Shown one piece after another: positions 1 to 8,581 of a stretch of 64,000 nt of DNA (the first letter of the stretch is position 1; every line of letters starts with the position of its first letter). This DNA is from CAWDCV01 sp963728125 (GTDB taxonomy: Bacteria; Actinomycetota; Actinomycetes; CAWDCV01), in assembly GCA_963728125.1 (NCBI GenBank), contig CAVSIZ010000013.1, positions 1 through 64,000 on the forward strand, given 5' to 3'. The notes under the pieces are model-generated. The model did not search any database and was not told the DNA's origin. It worked only from the letters and a program-made list of their open reading frames with translations. The position numbers and the translations under genes are program-made.

Positions 1-88
1 TGCTGACTCGGAAGGGGCGGATGGTGCTGCCCTCGGCGGCTGCAGCCCCCTCGGCGGGCGGCGCAGCGGAAGTTCTCATCTGCGTCAT
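1..88 (-). CDS. Epoxide hydrolase paralog, N-terminal fragment (runs off window)
   Basis: Only the first 29 codons lie in the window. They read MTQMRTS, an Ala/Pro/Gly-rich stretch, then STIRPFRVS. The last part matches the start of the EHN-type epoxide hydrolase encoded just upstream, which has AAIRPFQVS at the same point. A good ribosome binding site (GAAAGGA) lies a few bases before the ATG at 88. The gene follows the complete epoxide hydrolase on the same strand after 47 bases, so the two are probably a tandem duplicate in one operon. The identity rests on this short match only. Confidence 0.6.
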   Translation of the reverse strand, partial: MTQMRTSAAPPAEGAAAAEGSTIRPFRVS

Positions 89-135
89 TGCTCGTTCCTT
101 TCGATTGATGCCGCTTGCGCCAACCCACCGGGCGA

Positions 136-1392
136 CTACCGGAGTGACCTGAAGGCAGCCCGCATCTCTTCCGAGAACACCTGCGGCTCTTCCCAGGCGG
201 CGAAGTGGCCGCCCTTGTCGACCTCGTTGAAATAGATGAGGTCGTGGTAAGCGCTCTTTATCCAGTGGCGCGGGGCCTGGAAGAGCTCGCCGGGGAAGAC
301 GGTGTAGCCCACCGGCAGCCTGACGTGGGGGGGCGGCTCCTTGAGTGCGGCTTTCGCGCCTCGCCCGGTCTCCCAGTACAGCCGCGCGGCCGAGGCCGCG
401 GTGTTGGTCAGCCAGTACAGGGTGATGTTGTCCAGGACGTGGTCCCTGGTGAGGTTGCCCGACGGCTGCCCCCCCGTGAAGGCCTGCGAGATCTTCTCGT
501 AGGCGTCCGCGTCGTGGTCCAGCATCCAGGCCGCTAGACCCAGCGGTGAGTCCAGCAAGGGGTAGCCGATCGTCTGCGGATGCTCGCCCATCTCGGCGAT
601 GTAGCCTCGCATGAAGACCGCGATGACCTTACTCAACTCCTCGCGGTCGTCCAGGGAGAACGCGAGCCTGATGTTGAGGGCGGCCATCAGCAGCTCCCGG
701 GGGGCCGCGGACAGGAAGTTGAAGTGGAGGCCGAGCAGCCCGTCGGGTGCCAGCCGGCCCATCGCATCGGTGACGCCGGCACCCTGGTCGCCACCCTGGG
801 CGACGTAGCGGGTGTAGCCGAGGCGCCGCATCAGCTCGGCCCAGGCGCTCGCGATTCGGCCGGAGTCCCAGCCGACCTCGGTCGGCTCGCTGGAGAAGCC
901 GTAGCCGGGCATCGACGGCACCACCACGTCAAAGGCGTCCGCGGCCTCTCCGCCGTACGCGGTCGGGTCGGTCAGCGGAGCGATAACCTCGAGCATCTCG
1001 ATGATCGAGCCGGGCCAGCCGTGCGTGATGATCAGCGGGAGTGCGTCCGCGTGCGGCGACCTCACGTGGATGAAGTGGACGTTCACCCCGTCGATCTCGG
1101 TGGTGAACTGCGGCAGCGCGTTCAATTTTGCTTCGCACCGGCGCCAGTCGTACTCGGCTGTCCAATAGCGCGCGAGCTCTTGGAGCGTCACCAGCTGCAC
1201 GCCCTGCGAGTCATCCGCGACGAGCTCCTTGGAGGGCCACCGCGTCGCGGCGATGCGCCGCCGAAGGTCGGCCAGCTCCTCGTCGGACACACTGACCTGG
1301 AAGGGGCGGATGGCGGCGTGTCCGGCCGCTGCGCCCGGCTCGGTCCGACGCGGGCCGGTCATGGTCGTCTCTGTCATTGCCGTTTCTGTCAT
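136..1392 (-). CDS. Epoxide hydrolase family protein (EHN domain, alpha/beta hydrolase fold)
   Basis: A 418-residue protein predicted to open epoxides to diols. An N-terminal EHN-type segment starts near residue 29 (IRPFQVS), followed by an alpha/beta hydrolase core. Visible motifs are HGWPG at 124-128 (oxyanion hole), GYGFS near 163, the nucleophile Asp202 in GGDQGAG, and a C-terminal GGHFAAWEEP with the likely catalytic His396. The ATG at 1392 has AGGAGG eight bases upstream; further in-frame ATGs at codons 6 and 11 sit in a short repeat. The substrate is unknown. It is divergent from the lactate permease and followed by a second, partly visible paralog. About 92 bases upstream lies a sequence block shared with the promoter region of the barrel protein gene at 6747. 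Confidence 0.85.
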   Translation of the reverse strand: MTETAMTETTMTGPRRTEPGAAAGHAAIRPFQVSVSDEELADLRRRIAATRWPSKELVADDSQGVQLVTLQELARYWTAEYDWRRCEAKLNALPQFTTEIDGVNVHFIHVRSPHADALPLIITHGWPGSIIEMLEVIAPLTDPTAYGGEAADAFDVVVPSMPGYGFSSEPTEVGWDSGRIASAWAELMRRLGYTRYVAQGGDQGAGVTDAMGRLAPDGLLGLHFNFLSAAPRELLMAALNIRLAFSLDDREELSKVIAVFMRGYIAEMGEHPQTIGYPLLDSPLGLAAWMLDHDADAYEKISQAFTGGQPSGNLTRDHVLDNITLYWLTNTAASAARLYWETGRGAKAALKEPPPHVRLPVGYTVFPGELFQAPRHWIKSAYHDLIYFNEVDKGGHFAAWEEPQVFSEEMRAAFRSLR

Positions 1393-1483
1393 TGCCGTTT
1401 CCTCCTATCGGTGCAGAGGACGAACCGACGGACCACCCATCGACCGTCCGACCTGCCATGCCCTTGCGGGCGCAGTATTCGCA

Positions 1484-1670
1484 CCTGCTCAGGGTTGTTC
1501 GCGCCGGTCGCGCTGGCATCGGCCACCGGACAGTCCAAGTGGCCAGTCGTTGGCGGCTGGCTGAGAGCCGGATAGCCGGTGGGGTAGCGCGCTTGGCGGC
1601 GCCGGGTTTCCGGGCGGGACCGGTTCAGCTGGGCGCGGGACCTGCTGTTCAGCTCGGTGAACACCTTGCC
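1484..1670 (-). repeat. Inverted repeat, copy 1 (LuxR 3' end plus downstream block)
   Basis: Read on the minus strand, 1670-1621 matches 6523-6572 at about 43 of 50 bases, and 1549-1484 matches 6644-6709 at about 57 of 66 bases. The roughly 70 bases between the blocks have diverged, but the spacing is nearly preserved. The second block lies 92 bases before the epoxide hydrolase ATG, and its partner lies 38 bases before the barrel protein ATG. It may be a shared promoter or operator as well as a duplication scar. Confidence 0.8.
1597..1670 (-). pseudogene. Remnant of LuxR-type HTH C-terminus
   Basis: On the minus strand this reads GKVFTELNSRSRAQLNR. This closely parallels GKVFTKLDISSRAQLDR at the end of the LuxR regulator at 3805-6612, covering the recognition and final helices of the LuxR DNA-binding domain. 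No upstream part of a LuxR gene is present, so it is a truncated remnant. It has the same orientation as the following epoxide hydrolase, as if a LuxR gene once preceded that gene too. Confidence 0.7.
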
Positions 1671-1890
1671 CGGGGCCACCCAGGTCGTGATCGCCGCAGA
1701 CTCGTCATTGCCGCAGACGCAGTGACAGCCAGCCGATAGTGTGCCCGTCGAGCGTGGCCGCGTTGACTGCGAACCGTTCCGCTTGGCCAAGGTTGGGGGC
1801 GTCTCCCCTGGCCGCCGCAGGCGGGCCGCCCGGGCGTCGCGGCAGCCAATTGGGCTGCGGGGACGCCGCTGCTCGAAGGGACGGCCGGCC

Positions 1891-3588
1891 GTGTTGCTTG
1901 CGGTCTGGAATCAGCGGTACGAACCGGTCGCCAACAATCTCGCCCTGTCTGCGCTCGTGGCGGCGCTACCGGTCTTCGTCCTACTCGGACTGCTGGGGTT
2001 GTGGAGGGTTAGGGCGCACTACGCCGCGCTGGCCGGCTTGGCCACCGCTTTCCTGGTCGCGCTGCTGGTATACGGGATGCCGGTATCGATAGCGGCGGCG
2101 GCTCTGGCAAACGGGGCGCTGTTCGGGTTGTTCCCGATTGGCTGGATTGTGCTTACGGCGATGTTTGTTTACGACCTCACCGTCAAGACAGGCCAGTTCG
2201 AACTGGTCAAGGATTCGATCGCGGGGCTGGCGTCCGATCGACGCATCCAGGTCCTGTTGATCGCGTTTTGTTTTGGCGCCTTCATCGAAGGCTCCGCCGG
2301 GTTCGGCACCCCGGTAGCGATCAGCGCGGCCATGCTGATGGGGCTGGGCTTCCGGCCGTTGCCTGCCGCCGGGCTGTCGCTTATCGGCAACACCGCCCCG
2401 GTCGCGTTCGGGGCCCTCGGCACCCCGATCCTCACGCTGGCCGGGGTGACCGGGTTGCCGGTCGACACCCTGAGCGCGATGGTCGGCCGCCAACTGCCGT
2501 TCTTTGCCCTGATCGTGCCCTTCTGGCTCGTCTGGACGATGTCGGGGCGCAAGGCCACCTTCGAGGTCTGGCCGGCCGCGCTCATCGCCGGCGGATCCTT
2601 CGGTCTGGTGCAATTCCTGGTCTCCAACCTGATTGGGCCGGAGCTGGTGGACATCGTGGCCTCGCTGGTTTCGATGGGCTGTGTGCTGCTCCTGCTCCGG
2701 TTCTGGCAACCGCGTTCGATCTGGCGCTTCGAGCACGAGCGCGACGACGCCGAGTGGACGGCCGCCCAACGGCCTGAGGGTCCAGGCGCCGCCACCCACC
2801 GCGGCCCGGCCGGCGTCCTCGCCCACAGCCGGCAGGACAGGCGACGGGCCTGGGTGCCGTGGGTGATGCTGGGGCTGATCGTCTTCCTCTGGGGGCTGCC
2901 GCAGGTCAAGGGCTTCCTGAATGACATCTACAGCGCCAGCGTCAGTGTTCCCGCAGTCGACATGCAGGTCGTCAGGATCCCACCCGTGGTCGCCGAGCCC
3001 TCGCCGACCGCCGCGGTGTTCGTCTGGAATCCGCTTTCCGCGACGGGGACCGCTCTCCTGTTCACCGCAATTGCCGTCGCGCTACACCTGCGGCTGCGGC
3101 CGGCCGAGGTCGTGCGTATCTTCCTCGGCACCTTGAGCCGGGTGAAGACCTCGCTGCTGACCATCGCGGCCATGCTGGCCATCGCCTACACCAGTCGTTT
3201 CGCCGGGCTCGACGCCTCCATGGGGCTGGCTTTCGCCTCCACCGGTGCGCTGTTTGCCTTCTTCTCACCCCTGCTCGGCTGGCTCGGCGTTGCCCTGACC
3301 GGCAGCGACACCTCGTCGAATGCCCTGTTCGGCAACTTGCAGCAGATCACAGCCCAGCAGGCCGGGCTGAGCCCAGTCCTCACCACAGCCGCGAACTCCA
3401 GCGGGGGAGTGATGGCCAAGATGATCGATGCTCAGAGCATCGTCGTGGCCGGGGTCGCTACCGGGCAGCAGCGCAACGAGGGCGAGATCCTTCGCTACGG
3501 CTTCTGGCATGCGATCAGCCTCGGCTGCCTGATGGGCGTGCTCGTGTTCCTGCAGTCCAACCTGCTGTCCTGGATGATCCCGGGGTAG
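1891..3588 (+). CDS. lldP: L-lactate permease (LctP family)
   Basis: An inner-membrane carrier predicted to import L-lactate (possibly also glycolate) with protons. The protein is about 565 residues when started at the GTG at 1891, close to the usual 550. The frame is open back to 1741, but that extension is Arg-rich and unlike family N-termini, whereas WNQRYEPVANNLALSALVAALPV follows the family pattern. GAAGGGA precedes 1891. Family signatures seen are GAFIEGSAGFGTPVA, GNTAPVAFGALGTPI, GSDTSSNALFGNLQ and NSSGGVMAKMIDAQS, with a dozen or more hydrophobic segments. No lactate dehydrogenase gene is adjacent. It lies between the two halves of the LuxR-tail inverted repeat. Confidence 0.88.
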   Translation: MLLAVWNQRYEPVANNLALSALVAALPVFVLLGLLGLWRVRAHYAALAGLATAFLVALLVYGMPVSIAAAALANGALFGLFPIGWIVLTAMFVYDLTVKTGQFELVKDSIAGLASDRRIQVLLIAFCFGAFIEGSAGFGTPVAISAAMLMGLGFRPLPAAGLSLIGNTAPVAFGALGTPILTLAGVTGLPVDTLSAMVGRQLPFFALIVPFWLVWTMSGRKATFEVWPAALIAGGSFGLVQFLVSNLIGPELVDIVASLVSMGCVLLLLRFWQPRSIWRFEHERDDAEWTAAQRPEGPGAATHRGPAGVLAHSRQDRRRAWVPWVMLGLIVFLWGLPQVKGFLNDIYSASVSVPAVDMQVVRIPPVVAEPSPTAAVFVWNPLSATGTALLFTAIAVALHLRLRPAEVVRIFLGTLSRVKTSLLTIAAMLAIAYTSRFAGLDASMGLAFASTGALFAFFSPLLGWLGVALTGSDTSSNALFGNLQQITAQQAGLSPVLTTAANSSGGVMAKMIDAQSIVVAGVATGQQRNEGEILRYGFWHAISLGCLMGVLVFLQSNLLSWMIPG

Positions 3589-3804
3589 CCGCCCCGTCGC
3601 CGACGTGGCCGATGTGGCTGAGGAGCTCCCTGAGCTCTCGGCCCTTGACGTGGGCTCACGACCGGGCAGACTGACAGCGACAGAAGCAGAGCAGTCACAA
3701 CCGCAGCGACAGAGCCGTCCGACGCGGGATCGGACACTCGGGCCCCTTCTTCGCGGGCCCCCGCTGCCTGCTCGCTCTGACGCAGCTCTAGAGCTCGATG
3801 TGGG

Positions 3805-6612
3805 ATGGTTCTCGCCTCGGCGGTGACAATGGCGAGTAGGGCCCGCCGGCCACGGCTGCGTGGCCGGAATGACGAGTGCGCGTCGCTGGATCGGCTGTTG
3901 GCGGACGTGCGGTCTGGTCAGAGCCGTGTACTTGTCCTGCGTGGCGAGGCGGGGGTCGGCAAGACCGCGTTGCTGGAGTACCTGCAGGGGCGCGCGTCCG
4001 GCTGTCGTCTCGTGCGAGCGGCGGGGATCGAATCCGAGATGGAGCTCCCCTTCGCCGGGTTGCATCAGCTCTGCGCACCGATGCTGCATCGTCTCGGGCG
4101 TCTGCCCGGCCCGCAGTGCGATGCGCTTGGCGTGGCATTCGGGCTGCGCGAGGGGGACGCCCCGGATCGCTTCCTGGTCGGCCTGGCCGTCCTCAGCCTG
4201 CTATCCGACGTCGCCGAGGAACACCCCCTACTGTGCGTGGTGGACGACGCCCAGTGGCTCGACCGGGCTTCCGCGCAGGCGCTTGCCTTCGCGACCCGCC
4301 GTCTGGTGGCCGAGTCGGTGGCCGTGGTCTTCGCCGCGCGCGAGTCAGGCACCGAACAGGACTTGACGGGCCTCCCGGAGCTGCACATTGATGGGCTGTC
4401 CCTCCCCGATGCGCGTGCGCTCCTTGAGTCGGTGATCACCGGCCCGATCGACGAGCGAGTGCGCGATCGGATCGTGGCTGAAACACGGGGCAACCCGCTG
4501 GCGTTGCTGGAGCTGCCGTACGGGCTGACGCCGGGGCAGCTGGCGGGCGGGTTCGGGTTGCCCTACGCGACACCGCTGTCGGGGCGGATCGAGGAGAGCT
4601 TCCAGCGGCGGCTCCAGGTGCTGCCGTCCGGCAGCCGCATGTTGTTGCTGGTCGCGGCGGCCGAGCCGCTCGGCGATCCCGTCCTGCTGTGGCGGGCGGC
4701 CGAGCGGCTCGGCATCGACATCCAGGCCGCGGGCCCGGTGGCCGAGGCCGGCCTGCTGGAGCTGGGCGCGCGGGTGCTGTTTCGGCATCCGCTGGTGCGG
4801 TCCGCGGCCTACCGGTCGGCATCGCTGCCCGAGCGACAGGAGGCGCATCGCGCCCTGGCCGAGGCGACCGATCCTTGGGTTGATCCGGACCGCCGGGCCT
4901 GGCATTGGGCCCAGGCGGCACCCGGGCCCGACGAGGATGTCGCCGCCGAGCTGGAGAGCTCGGCCGACCGGGCGAAGGCGCGTGGGGGGCTGGCTGCGGC
5001 GGCCGCGTTCCTCCAGCGCGCCGCCGAGGTCACGCCCGAGCCAGCGCGCCGGGCTCGGCGCATGTTGGCGGCGGCGCAGAGCAAGCATCAGGCAGGCTCA
5101 CCCGACACGGCGCTGGAACTGCTTGCCATGGCCCAGGCCGGACCGCTCGATGACCTCCAGCAAGCGTGTGCGGAGCTGCTCCGCGCCCAGGTTGCGTTTG
5201 TCGTGACTCGCGGCCGAGATGCCCCTCCGCTACTGCTCGCGGCCGCGAAGCGACTTGAAGCACTCGATGCCACGCTCGCGCGCGAGACCTACCTGGACGC
5301 GTTTTCCGCGGCGCTATTCGCCGGGCGTCTGGCTCGAGGCGGCGGTGTGCGCGAGGTCGCCGCGGCGGTGCTCGCGGCGGATTGGGGAGACTCGTCTCGA
5401 CGATCCCCGCTGGCCTGCAATCTCCTGCTGGACGGGCTGGCCGTGCTGACCACACAGGGCTACGCCGCGGCGGCGACGACGCTCAAGCGGGCGTTGCGTA
5501 CCTTCCGGGACGAGCCCATGTCCGAGGAGGACTCGCTTCGCTGGCTCTGGCTCGCCTGCCGCATCGCCCGTGCCTTGGGCGACGACGCGAGTTGGGACGA
5601 GCTCACCGATCGCCAGGTCCAACTCGCCCGCGATGCTGGCGCGCTGTCCCTGCTTCCCATCGCCCTGATCGAACGCTTTGGCGTGCAGCTGTTCGTTGGC
5701 GATCTGGACGCGGCAGCGTCGCTGGTCGCCGAGGCGGAGGCGGTTGTCGAGGCGACCGGCAGCCAGCTGGCGCCCCAGGGTGCCATCGCGCTGGCCGCCT
5801 GGCGAGGTCGTGAAGCCGAGGCCACCGCGCTGATCGAGGCCAGCCGGCGGGAAGTGGAGAGCCGAGGCGAGGGGCTGTGGTTGATCGCCACCGAGTGGGC
5901 CAGCGCAGTGCTCTTCAACGGTCTCGGCCGCTACGAGGACGCTCTCTCCGCCGCCGAGCAGGCCGCTGAGGATCCGCACGAGCTGGGAGTGTCAACCTGG
6001 GTGCCGACCGAACTCATCGAGGCCGCTGTCCGGAGCGGCGACATCGAGCGAGCCGCCGAGCCCCTCCGGCGGCTCCAGGAGATCAGCCGCGCCGCCGGCA
6101 CCGACTGGACGCTGGGAGTCGAGGCGCGTTCCCGAGCGCTGCTGAGCGAAGGCGAGGAGGCCGAACGGCTCTACCGCGAAGCGATCGAGCGGCTCGGCCG
6201 CACCCGCATTCGTGTGGCGCTCGCCCGCGCCCACCTGCTCTACGGCGAATGGCTGCGCCGCCGAGGTCAGCGCATGGACGCCCGCGAGCAGCTGCGCACC
6301 GCCCACAAGCTGTACAGCTCGATGGGCATGGAGGGGTTCGCCGATCGGGCCAGGCGCGAGCTGCAGGCCACCGGTGAGACCGTGCGCAAACGCTCGGTCA
6401 GGGCGCGTGGCGAGCTCACCGCGCAGGAGATGCAGATCGCTCGGCTCGCTAGGAACGGACTCTCCAATCCGGAGATTGGCGCCCGATTGTTCATCAGCGC
6501 GCGCACGGTTAAGTACCACCTTGGCAAGGTGTTCACCAAGCTGGATATCAGCTCCCGCGCCCAGCTGGATCGAGTCCTGCCCGGCGACCCCGTCACCGCG
6601 CAGCCCCGCTAG
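3805..6612 (+). CDS. Large ATP-binding LuxR-family transcriptional regulator (LAL)
   Basis: A 935-residue regulator. It has an N-terminal AAA/NTPase with Walker A GEAGVGKT at about 47-54 and Walker B LLCVVDDAQWLD at about 142-153, and a long helical TPR-like middle. The C-terminal LuxR helix-turn-helix starts at about 870 (LTAQEMQIARLARNGLSNPEIG, then RTVKYHLGKVFTKL). LALs bind DNA in response to an effector or protein partner sensed by the repeat region. The start is uncertain: ATG 3805 or ATG 3829, neither with a good ribosome binding site. The perfect palindrome AGCTCTAGAGCT at 3784-3795 sits just upstream and could be an autoregulatory site. The barrel protein gene follows at 135 bases, so it is a likely target. 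Confidence 0.88.
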   Translation: MVLASAVTMASRARRPRLRGRNDECASLDRLLADVRSGQSRVLVLRGEAGVGKTALLEYLQGRASGCRLVRAAGIESEMELPFAGLHQLCAPMLHRLGRLPGPQCDALGVAFGLREGDAPDRFLVGLAVLSLLSDVAEEHPLLCVVDDAQWLDRASAQALAFATRRLVAESVAVVFAARESGTEQDLTGLPELHIDGLSLPDARALLESVITGPIDERVRDRIVAETRGNPLALLELPYGLTPGQLAGGFGLPYATPLSGRIEESFQRRLQVLPSGSRMLLLVAAAEPLGDPVLLWRAAERLGIDIQAAGPVAEAGLLELGARVLFRHPLVRSAAYRSASLPERQEAHRALAEATDPWVDPDRRAWHWAQAAPGPDEDVAAELESSADRAKARGGLAAAAAFLQRAAEVTPEPARRARRMLAAAQSKHQAGSPDTALELLAMAQAGPLDDLQQACAELLRAQVAFVVTRGRDAPPLLLAAAKRLEALDATLARETYLDAFSAALFAGRLARGGGVREVAAAVLAADWGDSSRRSPLACNLLLDGLAVLTTQGYAAAATTLKRALRTFRDEPMSEEDSLRWLWLACRIARALGDDASWDELTDRQVQLARDAGALSLLPIALIERFGVQLFVGDLDAAASLVAEAEAVVEATGSQLAPQGAIALAAWRGREAEATALIEASRREVESRGEGLWLIATEWASAVLFNGLGRYEDALSAAEQAAEDPHELGVSTWVPTELIEAAVRSGDIERAAEPLRRLQEISRAAGTDWTLGVEARSRALLSEGEEAERLYREAIERLGRTRIRVALARAHLLYGEWLRRRGQRMDAREQLRTAHKLYSSMGMEGFADRARRELQATGETVRKRSVRARGELTAQEMQIARLARNGLSNPEIGARLFISARTVKYHLGKVFTKLDISSRAQLDRVLPGDPVTAQPR

Positions 6613-6709
6613 CCCGCCGGCACGTCGGCCCGCAGCAGACGCACGACTGGCCATGCGGACTGTCCGGTGGCCGATGCCAGCACGTCCAGCGCGAACGACT
6701 CTAAGCAGG
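6523..6709 (+). repeat. Inverted repeat, copy 2 (LuxR 3' end plus downstream block)
   Basis: This is the functional copy. It covers the last codons of the LuxR gene and the first 97 bases after its stop. The block at 6644-6709, containing GGACTGTCCGGTGGCCGATG, is shared with 1484-1549 on the opposite strand. It ends 38 bases before the ATG of the secreted barrel protein, so it occupies the promoter position. Confidence 0.8.
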
Positions 6710-6746
6710 CAAGGGCCATCACGCGCATGGCCGGCGAGGAGGCACC

Positions 6747-7256
6747 ATGAGGAAGCGCCTGGGCATGCTTGGCGTGGGCATCGCGGTCGTGGCCCTGGTG
6801 GTCGGAGCTGTCAGCCCGGCCTTGGGCTCATCAAGTCAGGGGGCAGTGCCAGCATCCGGCAGCGCCGACAACCAGCAGACGATACGCGTGACTGCCGTGT
6901 TCACCGAGTTCGACGGCAATATCGATGTCGGCGCTCCTGGCCTCAGTCTTGGTGACGAGGTTGTGTTCGCGGGCAACCTCGTGAGGAACGGCAAGCAGGT
7001 CGGTCGTGTCGGTGTGGTCTGCACCTTTGTATCCACGGCGAACCCGGACAGGGTCGAGGCCCAGTGCCCCGCGACCGCAACCCTGCCTGGTGGACAGATC
7101 ACCATCCAAGGCGTGATCGTCAACCGGGCGCTGAACTGGACGCTGCCGATCACCGGCGGCTCAGGCCAGTACGACCGTGCACGGGGACAAGTGGTTTCGC
7201 GCGACGTGTCGACGCCGACCCAGCCCCAGGTCGAGCTGACCTTCCAGCTGAACTGA
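6747..7256 (+). CDS. Secreted allene-oxide-cyclase-barrel / dirigent-like protein
   Basis: A 169-residue protein with a clear signal peptide (MRKRLG, a hydrophobic core to about residue 25, then an Ala/Ser-rich cleavage region). The mature part is beta-rich and fits the small AOC-barrel-like domain seen in plant dirigent proteins and many actinobacterial secreted proteins. It has GDEVVFAGNLV, a V-C-T-F strand and the C-terminal ITGGSGQYDRARGQ loop typical of the fold. Two cysteines (in VVCTF and AQCPA) may pair outside the cell. GGAGG precedes the ATG. The reaction is unknown; bacterial members have no established activity. It follows the LuxR regulator, and its promoter region carries the block shared with the epoxide hydrolase gene. 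Confidence 0.75.
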   Translation: MRKRLGMLGVGIAVVALVVGAVSPALGSSSQGAVPASGSADNQQTIRVTAVFTEFDGNIDVGAPGLSLGDEVVFAGNLVRNGKQVGRVGVVCTFVSTANPDRVEAQCPATATLPGGQITIQGVIVNRALNWTLPITGGSGQYDRARGQVVSRDVSTPTQPQVELTFQLN

Positions 7257-7732
7257 ACCACGTCGTTGCAGCAGGCGCTGCGGGCACGGGCCTCCCGGCA
7301 CCACACCGTGGGGCTCGGTCCGCACCGCCAGGTGTTGCGCCAGCGGGCGGGGAGGATACATAGCTTTCCCCAGGTCCTCCAGTGGGCAGGCACTCTGGTC
7401 CGCACGATGGGGCAGCATCGGAGTGACGACACCGGCTTCGGCGCGTTGACGGTTAGGTGGAGCAGCACCAGTGAAGCCGGGAAGCTGGTTGCGTCCTGTC
7501 ACCATGGTGCTCGAGGTGCTCGAGCTGCCCGCACGAGTCAGCCCTTGGTATCACAGGATCAGGGCTGGACTGCGGCGGCCTGTGAGTTGCGTGCGGGGCT
7601 AGCCCCGCACGTCGTTGTCCTGGGAGTGTGTGGCGAGGGGGACCGTGGGGCGCAGCGTCTGGGCCGATCGCTCCTTCGAGCAGGGAAGGTTCACAGCCCC
7701 GGGCGTGGCGGCCTGGATGGAGAGGAGACGCT
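7257..7732. other. Gene-free stretch before the alpha/beta hydrolase
   Basis: Of about 475 bases, no open frame here has a recognisable protein or a convincing start. The only structure I see is the perfect 20-base palindrome at 7591-7610. It may contain degraded sequence, because the surrounding region is rich in gene remnants. Confidence 0.5.
7591..7610. promoter_or_regulatory. Perfect 20-bp palindrome, candidate operator
   Basis: GTGCGGGGCTAGCCCCGCAC is identical to its reverse complement. It begins 142 bases before the alpha/beta hydrolase ATG at 7733. It has no T-tract, so a terminator is unlikely. A dimeric regulator site is plausible, but the protein is unknown. Confidence 0.45.
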
Positions 7733-8581
7733 ATGACCGTCAATGGTGCCTCGAGTACCCCTGACACGATCGTGTTGATCCACGGGTTCTGGGTGACGCC
7801 GCGCAGTTGGGAGGAGTGGAAGGCCTACTACGAGGCGAAGGGCTTTCGAGTGCTGACGCCTGCGTATCCGGGGTTCGAGGTTGAGGTTGAGGCGCTGAAC
7901 GCGGATCCGACGCCGATCGAGAACCTGACGGTGCCCGCGGTGATCGACCACCTCACGGAGGTGATCGGCGGGCTGGACAAGCCTCCGATCCTGATGGGCC
8001 ACTCCGCTGGTGGGGTGTTCACCCAGCTCATGCTCGACCGCGGGTACGGCGCGGTGGGGGTCGTGCTCGACTCGGCACCGACCGAGGGGGTGCCGGTGGC
8101 GCCGCTGTCGCAGCTGAAGTCGACCTTCCCGGTGCTGCGGGAGCTGGGACGTAAGAAGGCCGCTGGCTTCACCCATGAGCAGTGGCACTACGCCTTCACG
8201 AATACCTTTCCCGAGGAGCGTTCCAGGCAGCTGTACGAGCGCTACCACATCCCCGGGTCGGTGCGGGTTCTGTGGGGCAGTGCGCTAGCCACCCTGCAAC
8301 CCGGTCACCAGGACACCTTCGTGAACTACCACAATGACGACCGGGCGCCGCTGCTGTTCATCTCCGGTAGCGACGACAACCTGATGCCACCGTCGGTGCA
8401 GCGGTCCAATGCCAAGCACTACAAGTCCAAGAACACCGTGACTGAGGTCGTGGAGTTCGCGGGTCCGCATCTGCTGCCCTCCAGGGACGGGTGGGAAGAG
8501 ATCGCGGACTACGCGCTGGAGTGGGCCGTCGGCCACGCGCGCGAGCGCGACACGGGGAGCGCACCAAGCCCTGGGGCATGA
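7733..8581 (+). CDS. Alpha/beta hydrolase
   Basis: A 282-residue cytoplasmic serine hydrolase. IHGFW near residue 16 provides the oxyanion loop, GHSAGG near residue 88 the nucleophilic Ser, and SGSDDNLMP the likely acid; GPHLLPS near the C-terminus supplies the His. The ATG at 7733 was chosen for the ribosome binding site GAGAGGAG. The open frame extends upstream to 7628, but that part is not protein-like. The closest families are esterases or haloperoxidase-like hydrolases; the substrate cannot be told. Its stop overlaps the start of a truncated metallo-beta-lactamase-fold gene (ATGA), so it was once the first gene of a two-gene unit. Confidence 0.85.
   Translation: MTVNGASSTPDTIVLIHGFWVTPRSWEEWKAYYEAKGFRVLTPAYPGFEVEVEALNADPTPIENLTVPAVIDHLTEVIGGLDKPPILMGHSAGGVFTQLMLDRGYGAVGVVLDSAPTEGVPVAPLSQLKSTFPVLRELGRKKAAGFTHEQWHYAFTNTFPEERSRQLYERYHIPGSVRVLWGSALATLQPGHQDTFVNYHNDDRAPLLFISGSDDNLMPPSVQRSNAKHYKSKNTVTEVVEFAGPHLLPSRDGWEEIADYALEWAVGHARERDTGSAPSPGA

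Larger units (their letters stand above)
1393..1890. other. Divergent intergenic region with LuxR-tail remnant
   Basis: About 500 bases separate the starts of the epoxide hydrolase and lactate permease genes. The open frames here look unlike proteins. The only recognisable content is an inverted, degenerate copy of the 3' end and downstream DNA of the LuxR gene at 3805-6612, located at 1484-1670. Promoters for both divergent genes must lie here, but I cannot place them with confidence. Confidence 0.6.

Noticed and set aside
1741..1890. Upstream extension of the lactate permease to the GTG at 1741
   Set aside because: The extra 50 residues are Arg-rich and absent from the family, while the conserved N-terminus begins at 1891.
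7266..7736. A 156-codon plus-strand open frame in the gap before the alpha/beta hydrolase
   Set aside because: It has no recognisable domain, no ribosome binding site and a composition like random high-GC sequence.
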